NCBI RefSeq assembly: GCF_900109955.1
Contig: NZ_FOJB01000001.1
Location: forward strand, 372,001 to 436,000
Source: Aliiroseovarius sediminilitoris
GTDB taxonomy: Bacteria; Pseudomonadota; Alphaproteobacteria; Rhodobacterales; Rhodobacteraceae
DNA length: 64,000 bases
Direction: 5' to 3'
The position numbers were made by a program, and so were the translations under genes. Shown here in pieces: positions 57,601-64,000 of this stretch. Numbering within the stretch: the stretch's first letter is position 1; every line of letters begins with the position of its first letter. Under the pieces are notes generated by a model that worked only from the letters and a program-made list of their open reading frames with translations, searched no databases and was not told the DNA's origin.

Positions 57601-59196
57601 GACCTGATTGCGCGTTTGCGCCACTCGACAAAAGGCGTGACACTGATTTCGCCGCCACCACATCATGACATTTACTCGATCGAGGATTTGGCGCAGCTGA
57701 TCTATGACCTCAAGCAGATCAACCCGCGCTGCAAGGTGACGGTGAAGCTGGTGGCAGCCTCGGGCGTTGGCACGATTGCCGCCGGTGTTGCGAAGGCCAA
57801 GGCCGATGTGATCCTGATTTCGGGCCACAATGGCGGCACGGGCGCATCGCCTGCGACCTCGATCAAATTCGCGGGTCTGCCGTGGGAAATGGGTTTGACC
57901 GAAGCGCATCAGGTGCTGGCGATGAACAACCTGCGCGACCGTGTGACTTTGCGCACCGATGGTGGCCTGCGCACGGGTCGTGATATCGTCATGGCCGCGA
58001 TGATGGGGGCCGAAGAATACGGCATCGGCACCGCGGCCCTGATCGCCATGGGTTGTATCATGGTGCGTCAGTGCCAGTCGAACACCTGCCCGGTTGGTGT
58101 CTGCACGCAGGATGAAGACCTGCGCAAGAAATTTACCGGCAGCGCCGACAAGGTCGTCAACCTGATCACCTTCTACGCGCAGGAAGTGCGCGAAATCCTT
58201 GCTTCGATCGGGGCGCGGTCGCTGGACGAGGTGATCGGGCGTGCAGACCTGCTGAGCCAAGTCAGCCGTGGCTCGGCCCATCTGGATGACCTTGACCTGA
58301 ACCCGTTACTGCTGGTTGTCGATGGGGCGGACAAGATCGTTTACAACCGCAACCGCGACCGCAACGCGGTGCCCGATACGCTGGACGCCGAGATCGTTCG
58401 CGATGCCCATCGCTTCCTTGAGGATGGCGAGAAGATGCAGCTTTCCTACACGGTGCAGAACACACACCGGACGGTTGGCACGCGCATTTCCAGCCATATT
58501 GTCAAACGGTTTGGTATGCGCAACAGCCTGCAACCTGACCACCTGACCGTGAAGCTGCAAGGCTCTGCTGGTCAATCGTTGGGCGCGTTCGCGGCACCGG
58601 GCCTGAAAATCGAAGTGTCGGGGGACGCCAACGATTATGTTGGCAAAGGTCTGTCCGGTGGCACCATCGTGGTGCGCCCGCCGCTGTCCAGCCCCTTGGT
58701 CGCCAAGGACAACACGATCATCGGCAACACGGTGCTTTATGGTGCAACCGACGGCCATCTGTTCGCCGCCGGGCGGGCAGGTGAGCGGTTCGCAGTACGC
58801 AACTCGGGCGCCCATGTGGTGATCGAAGGCTGCGGCTCGAACGGGTGTGAATACATGACCGGCGGGGTTGCCGTCATCCTTGGCTCTATCGGGTCCAACT
58901 TTGGCGCGGGCATGACGGGTGGCATGGCCTATCTTTATGACCCGGATGGCGTTGCGCAGAAATACATGAACATGGAAAGCCTTGTGACCAACCCGGTCAC
59001 GGTCGACCATTGGGAAGCGCAACTGAAATCGCTGGTCGAACGCCATGCGGAAGAAACCCGCAGCCAGTTGGCAACGGAAATCTTGCGCCACTGGGATCTT
59101 GAGATCGGGAACTTCGTTCAGGTCTGCCCAATTGAGATGCTGGAACGGCTTCCGGCGCCGCTGAGCATCGAAGCGAATGCTATTCCCGCCCAATAG
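54658..59196 (+). CDS. gltB: glutamate synthase large subunit GltB
   Basis: A 1512-residue amidotransferase/synthase. The start at 54658 follows GAGAGGAG and gives MTKYDADWVRREEAKRKFMT. Cys34 in EHSSCGVGLVVSIEG should become the N-terminal nucleophile after propeptide removal. The synthase domain has ISGHNGGTGASPATSIKFAG; the 3Fe-4S cysteines are in CIMVRQCQSNTCPVGVCTQD. The C-terminal beta-helix has GGTIVVRPPLSSPLVAKDN-like repeats. It turns glutamine and 2-oxoglutarate into two glutamates. Confidence 0.98.
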   Translation: MTKYDADWVRREEAKRKFMTEHSLYREQDEHSSCGVGLVVSIEGKASRDVVEAGIAALKAIWHRGAVDADGKTGDGAGIHIQIPVPFFYDQIRRTGHEPHEDQLIAVGQVFLPRTDFGAQEACRTIVESEILRMGYHIYGWRHVPVDITCLGEKANATRPEIEQIMISNSKGVDEDTFERELYVIRRRIEKAAASSQINGLYIASLSCRSIIYKGMMLAEQVAVFYPDLMDERFISTFAIYHQRYSTNTFPQWWLAQPFRMLAHNGEINTLKGNLNWMKSHEIRMASSAFGDLAEDIKPIVPGGSSDSAALDAVFEVLVRAGRSAPMAKTMLVPESWSKQAIELPEAWKDMYSYCNSVMEPWDGPAALAMTDGRWVCAGLDRNGLRPMRYVVTGEGLVIAGSEAGMVPINEAGIVEKGALGPGQLLAVDTVEGKLYHDTEIKDRLSASLPFGEWVGKINDLGEEFTSVEEKPIYSGEDLRRRQLAAGYTLEELEQILAPMAEDGKESLASMGDDTPSAVLSTKYRPLSHFFRQNFSQVTNPPIDSLREFRVMSLKTRFGNLKNVLDESGAQTAIIVLESPFVANQQFEKLTEAFNAQMVEIDCTFPADGGEGALRIALDDIRAKAEDAVRSGAGHLVLTDQGQGEDRIAMPMILATSAIHSWLVKKGLRTFCSINVRSAECLDPHYFAVLVGCGATTVNAYLAEDSLADRIDRGLLDCSLTEAVRRYREAIDQGLLKIMAKMGISVISSYRGGLNFEAVGLSRAMVAEYFPGMTSRISGIGVNGIQKKLEDVHAAGFGSGNRVLPVGGFYKARRSGETHAWEAQTMHLLQSACDRASFEMWRQYSARMRANPPIHLRDLLDIKPLGKSVPIEEVESINAIRKRFVTPGMSLGALSPEAHKTLNVAMNRIGAKSDSGEGGEDPAHFHPEPNGDNPSAKIKQVASGRFGVTAEYLNQCEELEIKVAQGAKPGEGGQLPGMKVTDLIARLRHSTKGVTLISPPPHHDIYSIEDLAQLIYDLKQINPRCKVTVKLVAASGVGTIAAGVAKAKADVILISGHNGGTGASPATSIKFAGLPWEMGLTEAHQVLAMNNLRDRVTLRTDGGLRTGRDIVMAAMMGAEEYGIGTAALIAMGCIMVRQCQSNTCPVGVCTQDEDLRKKFTGSADKVVNLITFYAQEVREILASIGARSLDEVIGRADLLSQVSRGSAHLDDLDLNPLLLVVDGADKIVYNRNRDRNAVPDTLDAEIVRDAHRFLEDGEKMQLSYTVQNTHRTVGTRISSHIVKRFGMRNSLQPDHLTVKLQGSAGQSLGAFAAPGLKIEVSGDANDYVGKGLSGGTIVVRPPLSSPLVAKDNTIIGNTVLYGATDGHLFAAGRAGERFAVRNSGAHVVIEGCGSNGCEYMTGGVAVILGSIGSNFGAGMTGGMAYLYDPDGVAQKYMNMESLVTNPVTVDHWEAQLKSLVERHAEETRSQLATEILRHWDLEIGNFVQVCPIEMLERLPAPLSIEANAIPAQ

Positions 59197-59222
59197 CGCC
59201 GAAGTGACGACAGTGGAAACGT

Positions 59223-59250
59223 AAACGTCCGCCTCTCTGGCGGACGTTTT
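59223..59250 (+). terminator. intrinsic terminator of gltDB
   Basis: AAACGTCCGCC and GGCGGACGTTT pair as an 11-bp stem around TCTCT, 27 bases after the gltB stop, followed by one more T. Confidence 0.85.
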
Positions 59251-59313
59251 CATGTGTCACCACCACCCATCGCGTATCTTGACCGGGTCGTCGCATCATG
59301 GTCTGAAAGATAC

Positions 59314-60054
59314 GTGGCACGAGCAGCAAGAAAAAAGCCGACAGGCAAAAAAAAGGCGCCAAAGAAAAAGCGCATAAAGCTTCATCCAATTGAATGGATC
59401 AGGCTTTGGATCAAACGTGTTTTTCTAGCCTTCATTTGTTTCTTCGCCGCTGGCATCGTGGGCTATGCCTTTATCAACCCGCCGACCACGCCACACATTG
59501 TAAGCGAAAAAATGCGCTTGGGTTGGGCGGATCGCCAATGGGTCGATCTGGACGAGGTCGCGCCCGTCATGGCGCGGTCCGTCGTGGCCGCCGAAGATGC
59601 GAATTTTTGCGGACATTGGGGGTTCGACATGCGCGCCATTCGGGCCGCGATTGACGATGGTGGATCACGCGGGGCATCGACCCTGACACAGCAGGTCGTG
59701 AAGAATGTCTATCTGTGGCACGGTCGCTCGTGGCCGCGCAAAGCGCTTGAGGCGGCCATTACACCCTTCGTCGAACTGGTCTGGACCAAGCGGCGGATTA
59801 TCGAGGTCTATTTGAACGTCGCCGAGTTTGACGAGGGCGTCTTTGGCGTGGAAGCTGCCGCGCGTCATTACTTTGGCGTCGGGCCGGAAAAACTGACCGC
59901 CGTGCAGGCGGCGCGACTGGCTGCCCTTCTGCCCAATCCCAAGGAGCGGTCAGCCTCGCGTCCATCGGCATTTGTACGCAAACGGGCGCAATCCATTGTC
60001 GATGGGGCGGCTACGATCCGCGCGGATGGGCGGTCCTCGTGTTTCGAGGATTGA
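59314..60054 (+). CDS. mtgA: monofunctional peptidoglycan glycosyltransferase MtgA
   Basis: A 246-residue GT51 enzyme from GTG 59314; an earlier GTG at 59254 would lie just after the gltB terminator and is less likely. A basic Lys-rich start precedes one membrane segment (VFLAFICFFAAGIVGYAFIN). GT51 motifs: VAAEDANFCGHWGFDMRAIR (catalytic Glu), GASTLTQQVVKNVYLWHGRS and WTKRRIIEVYLNVAEFDEGV. It polymerises lipid II glycan chains. Confidence 0.92.
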   Translation: MARAARKKPTGKKKAPKKKRIKLHPIEWIRLWIKRVFLAFICFFAAGIVGYAFINPPTTPHIVSEKMRLGWADRQWVDLDEVAPVMARSVVAAEDANFCGHWGFDMRAIRAAIDDGGSRGASTLTQQVVKNVYLWHGRSWPRKALEAAITPFVELVWTKRRIIEVYLNVAEFDEGVFGVEAAARHYFGVGPEKLTAVQAARLAALLPNPKERSASRPSAFVRKRAQSIVDGAATIRADGRSSCFED

Positions 60055-60108
60055 TCCCGTGACGCAAACGCGGCAATACGGACAAAAGAAAGATCGCTGG
60101 CACACACC

Positions 60109-60774
60109 ATGAACCGACTATTCCACGTCCCCCTGTCCCCGTTCTGCCGCAAGGTGCGCCTGTCGCTTGCCGAGAAAAAGATCGAGGTTGAGCTGGTTGA
60201 GGAAAAGTATTGGGAGCGGGGCAAAGACTTTCTGCTTCGCAACCCGGCAGGCAAGGTGCCGATCCTGAAGATGGACGGCAAGCTGCTCAGTGAAAGCGGC
60301 CCGATCTGCGAGTATATCGAAGAACGCCACCCCGACCCGGCACTTCTGCCGTCCGATCCCGAAGGTCGCTATGAAGTGCGCCGGTTGGTCAGTTGGTTTG
60401 ATGACAAGTTCCACAACGAAGTGACGTCGAACCTTCTGTATGAACGGGTCAACAAGAAGGTGATGGGCGCGGGCTATCCCGAAAGCCGCAACATCAAGGC
60501 GGGTGCCAAGGCGATAAAGTTTCACCTCGATTACATGGGTTGGCTGTTGGAACAACGCCGTTGGCTGGCGGGCAATACGATGACGCTGGCCGATTTTGCA
60601 GCGGCAGCGCATCTTTCATCGCTGGATTACATCAGCGATGTGGACTGGAACCGTAACGAGAATGTGCGTGAATGGTATGCCAAGATCAAATCGCGCCCCG
60701 CTTTCCGGTCGATCCTGGCCGACCAGATACCGGGCTTTCCGCAGCCGCCACACTATTCGGACCTTGATTTTTGA
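60109..60774 (+). CDS. glutathione S-transferase family protein
   Basis: A 221-residue GST. The N-terminal thioredoxin-like domain reads [20 protein letters not shown] and [20 protein letters not shown], with the cis-Pro in KVPIL and the ES glutathione motif. The C-terminal helical domain has [20 protein letters not shown]. Substrate is unknown. It overlaps queG by 4 bases (TTGA). Confidence 0.88.
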   Translation: MNRLFHVPLSPFCRKVRLSLAEKKIEVELVEEKYWERGKDFLLRNPAGKVPILKMDGKLLSESGPICEYIEERHPDPALLPSDPEGRYEVRRLVSWFDDKFHNEVTSNLLYERVNKKVMGAGYPESRNIKAGAKAIKFHLDYMGWLLEQRRWLAGNTMTLADFAAAAHLSSLDYISDVDWNRNENVREWYAKIKSRPAFRSILADQIPGFPQPPHYSDLDF

Positions 60775-61808
60775 CCGCCGAGATACGGCAGGCCATTATC
60801 GACAAAGCCCTTGAAGAAGGTTTCGCACAAGCAGGGTTCTGCCGCCCTGACAGCGTGCCCCAGATTGCCGATCGGTTGGATACCTTCGTCGCCGAGGGGC
60901 GGCACGGCGATATGCTATGGATGGGCGAACGGATGCATTGGCGCGGCAATCCCGCCGCCCTTTGGCCCGAGGCACGCACCGTCATTATGTTGGCCGAACC
61001 CTACACGCCGTCTCACGATCCGATGGATGTGATCGGACAGACTGACCGCGCGGCGATCAGCGTCTATGCGCAAAACAAGGACTACCACGACATCGTCAAG
61101 AAGCGGCTGAAGCGGGTAGGTCGCTGGATGATCGACAGCTTTGGAGGTGAGATCAAAGTGTTCGTGGATACCGCCCCGGTGATGGAGAAACCGCTGGCCG
61201 CTGCGGCGGGGCTGGGGTGGCAGGGTAAACACACCAATCTTTTGTCGCGCGAACTGGGCAACTGGTTCTTTCTGGGCGCGATCTTCACCACGCTGGACCT
61301 GCCAACGGACGAACCGGCGCGAGAGAAATGCGGGTCTTGCACCGCCTGTCTTGATGTTTGCCCGACTGATGCCTTTCCCGCACCGTTTCAACTGGATGCC
61401 CGCCGCTGCATTTCCTATCTGACGATCGAGCACAAAGGGCCGGTGGACGAGCCGCTGCGGTCGCAGCTGGGTAATCGTATCTATGGCTGCGACGATTGCC
61501 TTGCCGCCTGCCCGTGGAACAAGTTCGCGGTCGAGGCGACCGAGATGCGCTATGCCGCGCGCGAGGATCTGGTGGCGCCAAAACTGGCGGATCTGGTTGG
61601 GTTCGACGACGCGGGCTTCCGGGCGCATTTTTCCGGCAGTCCGATCAAGCGGATCGGCTTGTCTCGGTTCTTGCGGAATGTGCTGTATGCGATTGGCAAC
61701 TCGGGGAAGTCGTCCTTGCTGCCCCACGCACAGGCCCATGCGGACAGCGACGATCCGGTTGTCGCGGATGCTGCACGCTGGGCGGTTGGCAAACTGTCAG
61801 GGGCCTAA
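60771..61808 (+). CDS. queG: epoxyqueuosine reductase QueG
   Basis: A 345-residue cobalamin and iron-sulphur enzyme that reduces epoxyqueuosine in tRNA to queuosine. Features are [20 protein letters not shown] then KHTNLLS, and two 4Fe-4S motifs: [20 protein letters not shown] and [20 protein letters not shown]. The start is TTG 60771, overlapping the GST stop. It converges on the next gene with a 4-base overlap. Confidence 0.95.
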   Translation: MTAEIRQAIIDKALEEGFAQAGFCRPDSVPQIADRLDTFVAEGRHGDMLWMGERMHWRGNPAALWPEARTVIMLAEPYTPSHDPMDVIGQTDRAAISVYAQNKDYHDIVKKRLKRVGRWMIDSFGGEIKVFVDTAPVMEKPLAAAAGLGWQGKHTNLLSRELGNWFFLGAIFTTLDLPTDEPAREKCGSCTACLDVCPTDAFPAPFQLDARRCISYLTIEHKGPVDEPLRSQLGNRIYGCDDCLAACPWNKFAVEATEMRYAAREDLVAPKLADLVGFDDAGFRAHFSGSPIKRIGLSRFLRNVLYAIGNSGKSSLLPHAQAHADSDDPVVADAARWAVGKLSGA

Positions 61809-62245
61809 TCCTCGGGCGTGGCCGGTGCTGCGTTATTTGTCAGCATGTGATATGCGGCGATCGCGGCATTCACCCCTTTGACGGCCTTGTCTTTTGGATA
61901 GGGGCCGATGCGTGATGCACCGACTTCGTATATGATTGTCGTCGCATCTTCCGTGCTGTCGGTCACGATCACGCGCAAGTCGACCTGCTTTACGTCAAAG
62001 GCGCGCACCAGAGATTGCGCGAATGCCTTGCCGGAGTCGCGGTTGTCGGTCATGCCCCATTTGACTCGGGCGATCACCTCGGACGGTTGTCCGGGGTCGT
62101 TGTCGATCAACGCCGCCTTGGTGATGCCAAGCGGGCGCAATGTCGGATCTTTGGTGTAAGAATACCACCCCAATGCCACCACGCTGGGCAAGGCGATCAC
62201 GCCGATGATCCCCGCCAGCAATCTGACCCCGCGTCGCGCAAACAT
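61805..62245 (-). CDS. uncharacterised small membrane-anchored protein
   Basis: A 146-residue protein with an N-terminal hydrophobic helix ([20 protein letters not shown], about residues 9-28) after a basic start, then a soluble domain. I do not recognise a family. The domain has [20 protein letters not shown] and a modest C-terminal helix. Its 3' end overlaps the convergent queG by 4 bases. It looks like a real gene from coding composition and its own start. Confidence 0.6.
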   Translation of the reverse strand: MFARRGVRLLAGIIGVIALPSVVALGWYSYTKDPTLRPLGITKAALIDNDPGQPSEVIARVKWGMTDNRDSGKAFAQSLVRAFDVKQVDLRVIVTDSTEDATTIIYEVGASRIGPYPKDKAVKGVNAAIAAYHMLTNNAAPATPED

Positions 62246-62310
62246 GCCCGGCTCCTACCCCGCTTTGCGGGCAGGATAGGACGGGCAGGTTCATGAAGTG
62301 TTAAAGGGTC

Positions 62311-63177
62311 TTAGCTGCGCACCAATTTTTCATAGCTTTCCGCAATATCGCGGGTCAGGGCGCCAACTTCGAACTTATGGTCGCCGATCTGACCCACCGG
62401 AGTTACTTCGGCTGCTGAACCGGTCAGCCAACATTGTTCGAAGCCTTCCATCTCTTCCGGCATGATATGGCGTTCGTGAACGGTGATGCCACGGCTTTTC
62501 AGCATGCCGATCACAGTCTGACGTGTCAGCCCGTTCAGGATCGCATCGGGCAGCGGCGTGTGCACCTCGCCATCCTTCACGAAAAACACGTTGGCACCGG
62601 TCGCTTCAGCCACATAGCCGCGATAATCCATAAACAGCGCGTCCGAACAACCTTTGGCTTCGGCAGCGTGCTTGGACATGGTGCAGATCATGTAAAGACC
62701 GGCGGCCTTGGCAGCGGTCGGAATGGTTTCGGGCGATGGTCGTTTCCACTTCGCGATGTCCAGCTTCGCGCCCTGCATCTTGGCGTCGCCGTAATAATCG
62801 CCCCAGGCCCAGGCTGCCACCGCCATCCGCACCGGGTTGCGCGCGGATGAGACACCCATGTCTTCACCTGCGCCACGCCATGCCACCACACGCACATAGG
62901 CATTGGTCAGGTTGTTCGCCGCAACCACCGCCTGTTTCGCGGCTTCGATCTCGTCGACAGAATAGGGGATGGGCATGTCCATCATCTCGCCCGATTTCAG
63001 CAGCCGTTCCGAGTGTTTGCGCGACAGGAAAATCTTGCCGTCATACAGGCGCTCACCCTCGAACACAGAGGACGCATAGTGCAGCGCGTGGGTCAGAATA
63101 TGAACATTCGCGTCACGCCATTCGACCAACTGGCCGTCCATCCAGATCTTACCGTCACGGTCATCATATCCGCTCAT
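62311..63177 (-). CDS. ilvE: branched-chain amino acid aminotransferase
   Basis: A 288-residue class IV PLP aminotransferase. It starts MSGYDDRDGKIWMDGQLVEW, with the PLP lysine likely in TAAKAAGLYM, and DALFMDYRGYVAEATGANVF and CWLTGSAAEVTPVGQIGDHK typical of IlvE. It performs the last step of Ile, Leu and Val synthesis. It is divergent from the MarR-type gene. Confidence 0.94.
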   Translation of the reverse strand: MSGYDDRDGKIWMDGQLVEWRDANVHILTHALHYASSVFEGERLYDGKIFLSRKHSERLLKSGEMMDMPIPYSVDEIEAAKQAVVAANNLTNAYVRVVAWRGAGEDMGVSSARNPVRMAVAAWAWGDYYGDAKMQGAKLDIAKWKRPSPETIPTAAKAAGLYMICTMSKHAAEAKGCSDALFMDYRGYVAEATGANVFFVKDGEVHTPLPDAILNGLTRQTVIGMLKSRGITVHERHIMPEEMEGFEQCWLTGSAAEVTPVGQIGDHKFEVGALTRDIAESYEKLVRS

Positions 63178-63354
63178 GTTCCAGTCCTTTCCACTCTGTC
63201 GCCCTTGGGCATATTTGCAAAAGTTGCGCAGATTAGGTCCATATTGGATATTAAATTACGCAAAATCAGCATTTCGCTAACAATTGATTCTTGGAAAGTC
63301 AACAACACTGACATAAAACTAGGACCTGTAACATGAATTGTGATGAGGCCGACA

Positions 63355-63861
63355 ATGGCGGATATGCAGACACCGGGTGGGCAGACGCTTCTGTTCTTGA
63401 CGGATGAGCAATTGCGCAAAGGCATCGAGGCGATGTTCTTCGCCTATCGCGGGTTCACCGCAGACCCGGACCGCATTCTTGATGAATATCGACTGGGGCG
63501 AGCCCACCACCGGGCGCTTCACTTCATCAGCCGGGCGCCGGGCACCACCGTGAACAACCTGTTGTCCATTCTGGGTGTGACCAAGCAATCGCTTAATCGA
63601 GTGCTGCGCACCTTGATTGATGACGGGCTGGTCGAAAGCCGTGTGGGCACGCGCGACAAACGCGAACGCCATCTGTTCCTGACCGAAAGCGGCGCTGCGC
63701 TAGAGCAGGATTTGTCCACCGCCCAACGCGAACGAATGCGGCAGGCCTATCGCGAGGCCGGGCCAGAGGCGGTTCAGGGCTTTCGCACGGTGCTGGAGGC
63801 AATGATGGACCCAGAATTATGGCATCACTTTAACCGGGCCAGGGATAGCGTCGATGAGTGA
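63355..63861 (+). CDS. petP: MarR-family regulator, PetP-like
   Basis: A 168-residue winged-helix regulator. The start at 63355 follows GAGG with 7-base spacing; a GTG at 63340 is possible. DNA-binding part: TVNNLLSILGVTKQSLNRVL then RTLIDDGLVESRVGTRDKRE. It overlaps an OmpR-type response-regulator gene by 8 bases. This pair matches the Rhodobacter capsulatus petP-petR arrangement, linked to the cytochrome bc1 genes. The name is inferred from the pair. Confidence 0.82.
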   Translation: MADMQTPGGQTLLFLTDEQLRKGIEAMFFAYRGFTADPDRILDEYRLGRAHHRALHFISRAPGTTVNNLLSILGVTKQSLNRVLRTLIDDGLVESRVGTRDKRERHLFLTESGAALEQDLSTAQRERMRQAYREAGPEAVQGFRTVLEAMMDPELWHHFNRARDSVDE

Positions 63862-64000
63862 CATGACCGAAGCGCATCTGTTGATCGTTGACGACGACGA
63901 ACGCATTCGCAGGCTATTGCAGAAATATCTGATCCGACAGGGGTTCTGGGTAAGCGCGGCAAGGGATGCAACCCACGCACGCCGGTTGCTGGAAGGCCTG
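63854..64000 (+). CDS. petR: response regulator, PetR-like (3' truncated by window end)
   Basis: 49 codons are visible: after MSDMTEA comes HLLIVDDDERIRRLLQKYLI then RQGFWVSAARDATHARRLLE, the start of a receiver domain with its acidic DDD cluster. Overlap with the MarR-type gene and alphaproteobacterial context suggest PetR, an OmpR-family regulator. The output domain is outside the window. Confidence 0.75.
   Translation, partial: MSDMTEAHLLIVDDDERIRRLLQKYLIRQGFWVSAARDATHARRLLEGL

Noticed and set aside
58306-59253. 315-codon frame opposite the end of gltB
   Set aside because: Antisense shadow of gltB, which is unmistakable from its motifs, and it runs across the gltB terminator.
59254-59313. 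Upstream GTG as start of mtgA
   Set aside because: It begins 4 bases after the gltDB terminator and adds 20 residues without similarity; the later GTG at 59314 fits the usual Lys-rich N-terminus better, though this is not certain.

Overview
The window is a chromosomal segment of an alphaproteobacterium, most likely a marine Rhodobacteraceae (Roseobacter-group) species. Evidence is the flbT-flaF-flagellin arrangement, a petP-like/petR-like pair at the right edge, a class I-type PHA synthase, an Anbu/ATP-grasp/alpha-E/transglutaminase block, high GC and alphaproteobacterial protein signatures. The species call is an inference from gene content; no search was run.

Layout. 1-2768 (+): end of a 4-hydroxyproline degradation set (DapA-family deaminase, epimerase, FAD-dependent D-amino-acid oxidoreductase). 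2786-15734: flagellar cluster in several blocks: fliL-flgH-flgA-flgG-flgF-fliQ-fliE-flgC-flgB (-), fliI (+), a decayed IS5-family element, then DUF1217-flbT-flaF-flagellin-FlgN-like-FlgJ-like (-), and fliK-flgD (+). 15801-20706: a phosphotransferase, ubiB and ubiE (-), mutM and an enoyl-CoA hydratase. 20867-29067: replication block rpsT, dnaA, dnaN, recF, gyrB, with a VOC-fold gene and a LysE exporter between recF and gyrB.

29170-33084 (-): circularly permuted ATP-grasp, alpha-E, transglutaminase and Anbu proteasome-like peptidase genes, a conserved but functionally unresolved set. 33403-39382 (-): complete urea ABC transporter urtABCDE, divergent from the complete urease operon ureDA-(small His-rich membrane ORF)-BCEFG at about 39754-44817 (+). 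Together they import urea and hydrolyse it to ammonia. The gltDB glutamate synthase at 53166-59196 can assimilate that ammonia after glutamine synthetase.

44818-48230 looks lower in GC and accessory: an integrase remnant, a LysR regulator divergent from two overlapping DUF1127 genes, and a GNAT acetyltransferase. It ends at the phaC-phaZ pair (-) and a tRNA-Leu(CAG). The right end is housekeeping: an NDUFA9-like dehydrogenase, uppP, gltDB, mtgA, a GST, queG, a small membrane protein, ilvE, and the petP/petR-like regulators cut by the window edge.

The less explained items are the Anbu block, the His-rich ORF inside the urease operon, tandem CTGCANTGCAG palindromes at the LysR/DUF1127 promoter with related TGCA elements between urtA and ureD, a broken or non-canonical ureD start, and the structured dnaA leader. 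I found no CRISPR array, rRNA gene or prophage.
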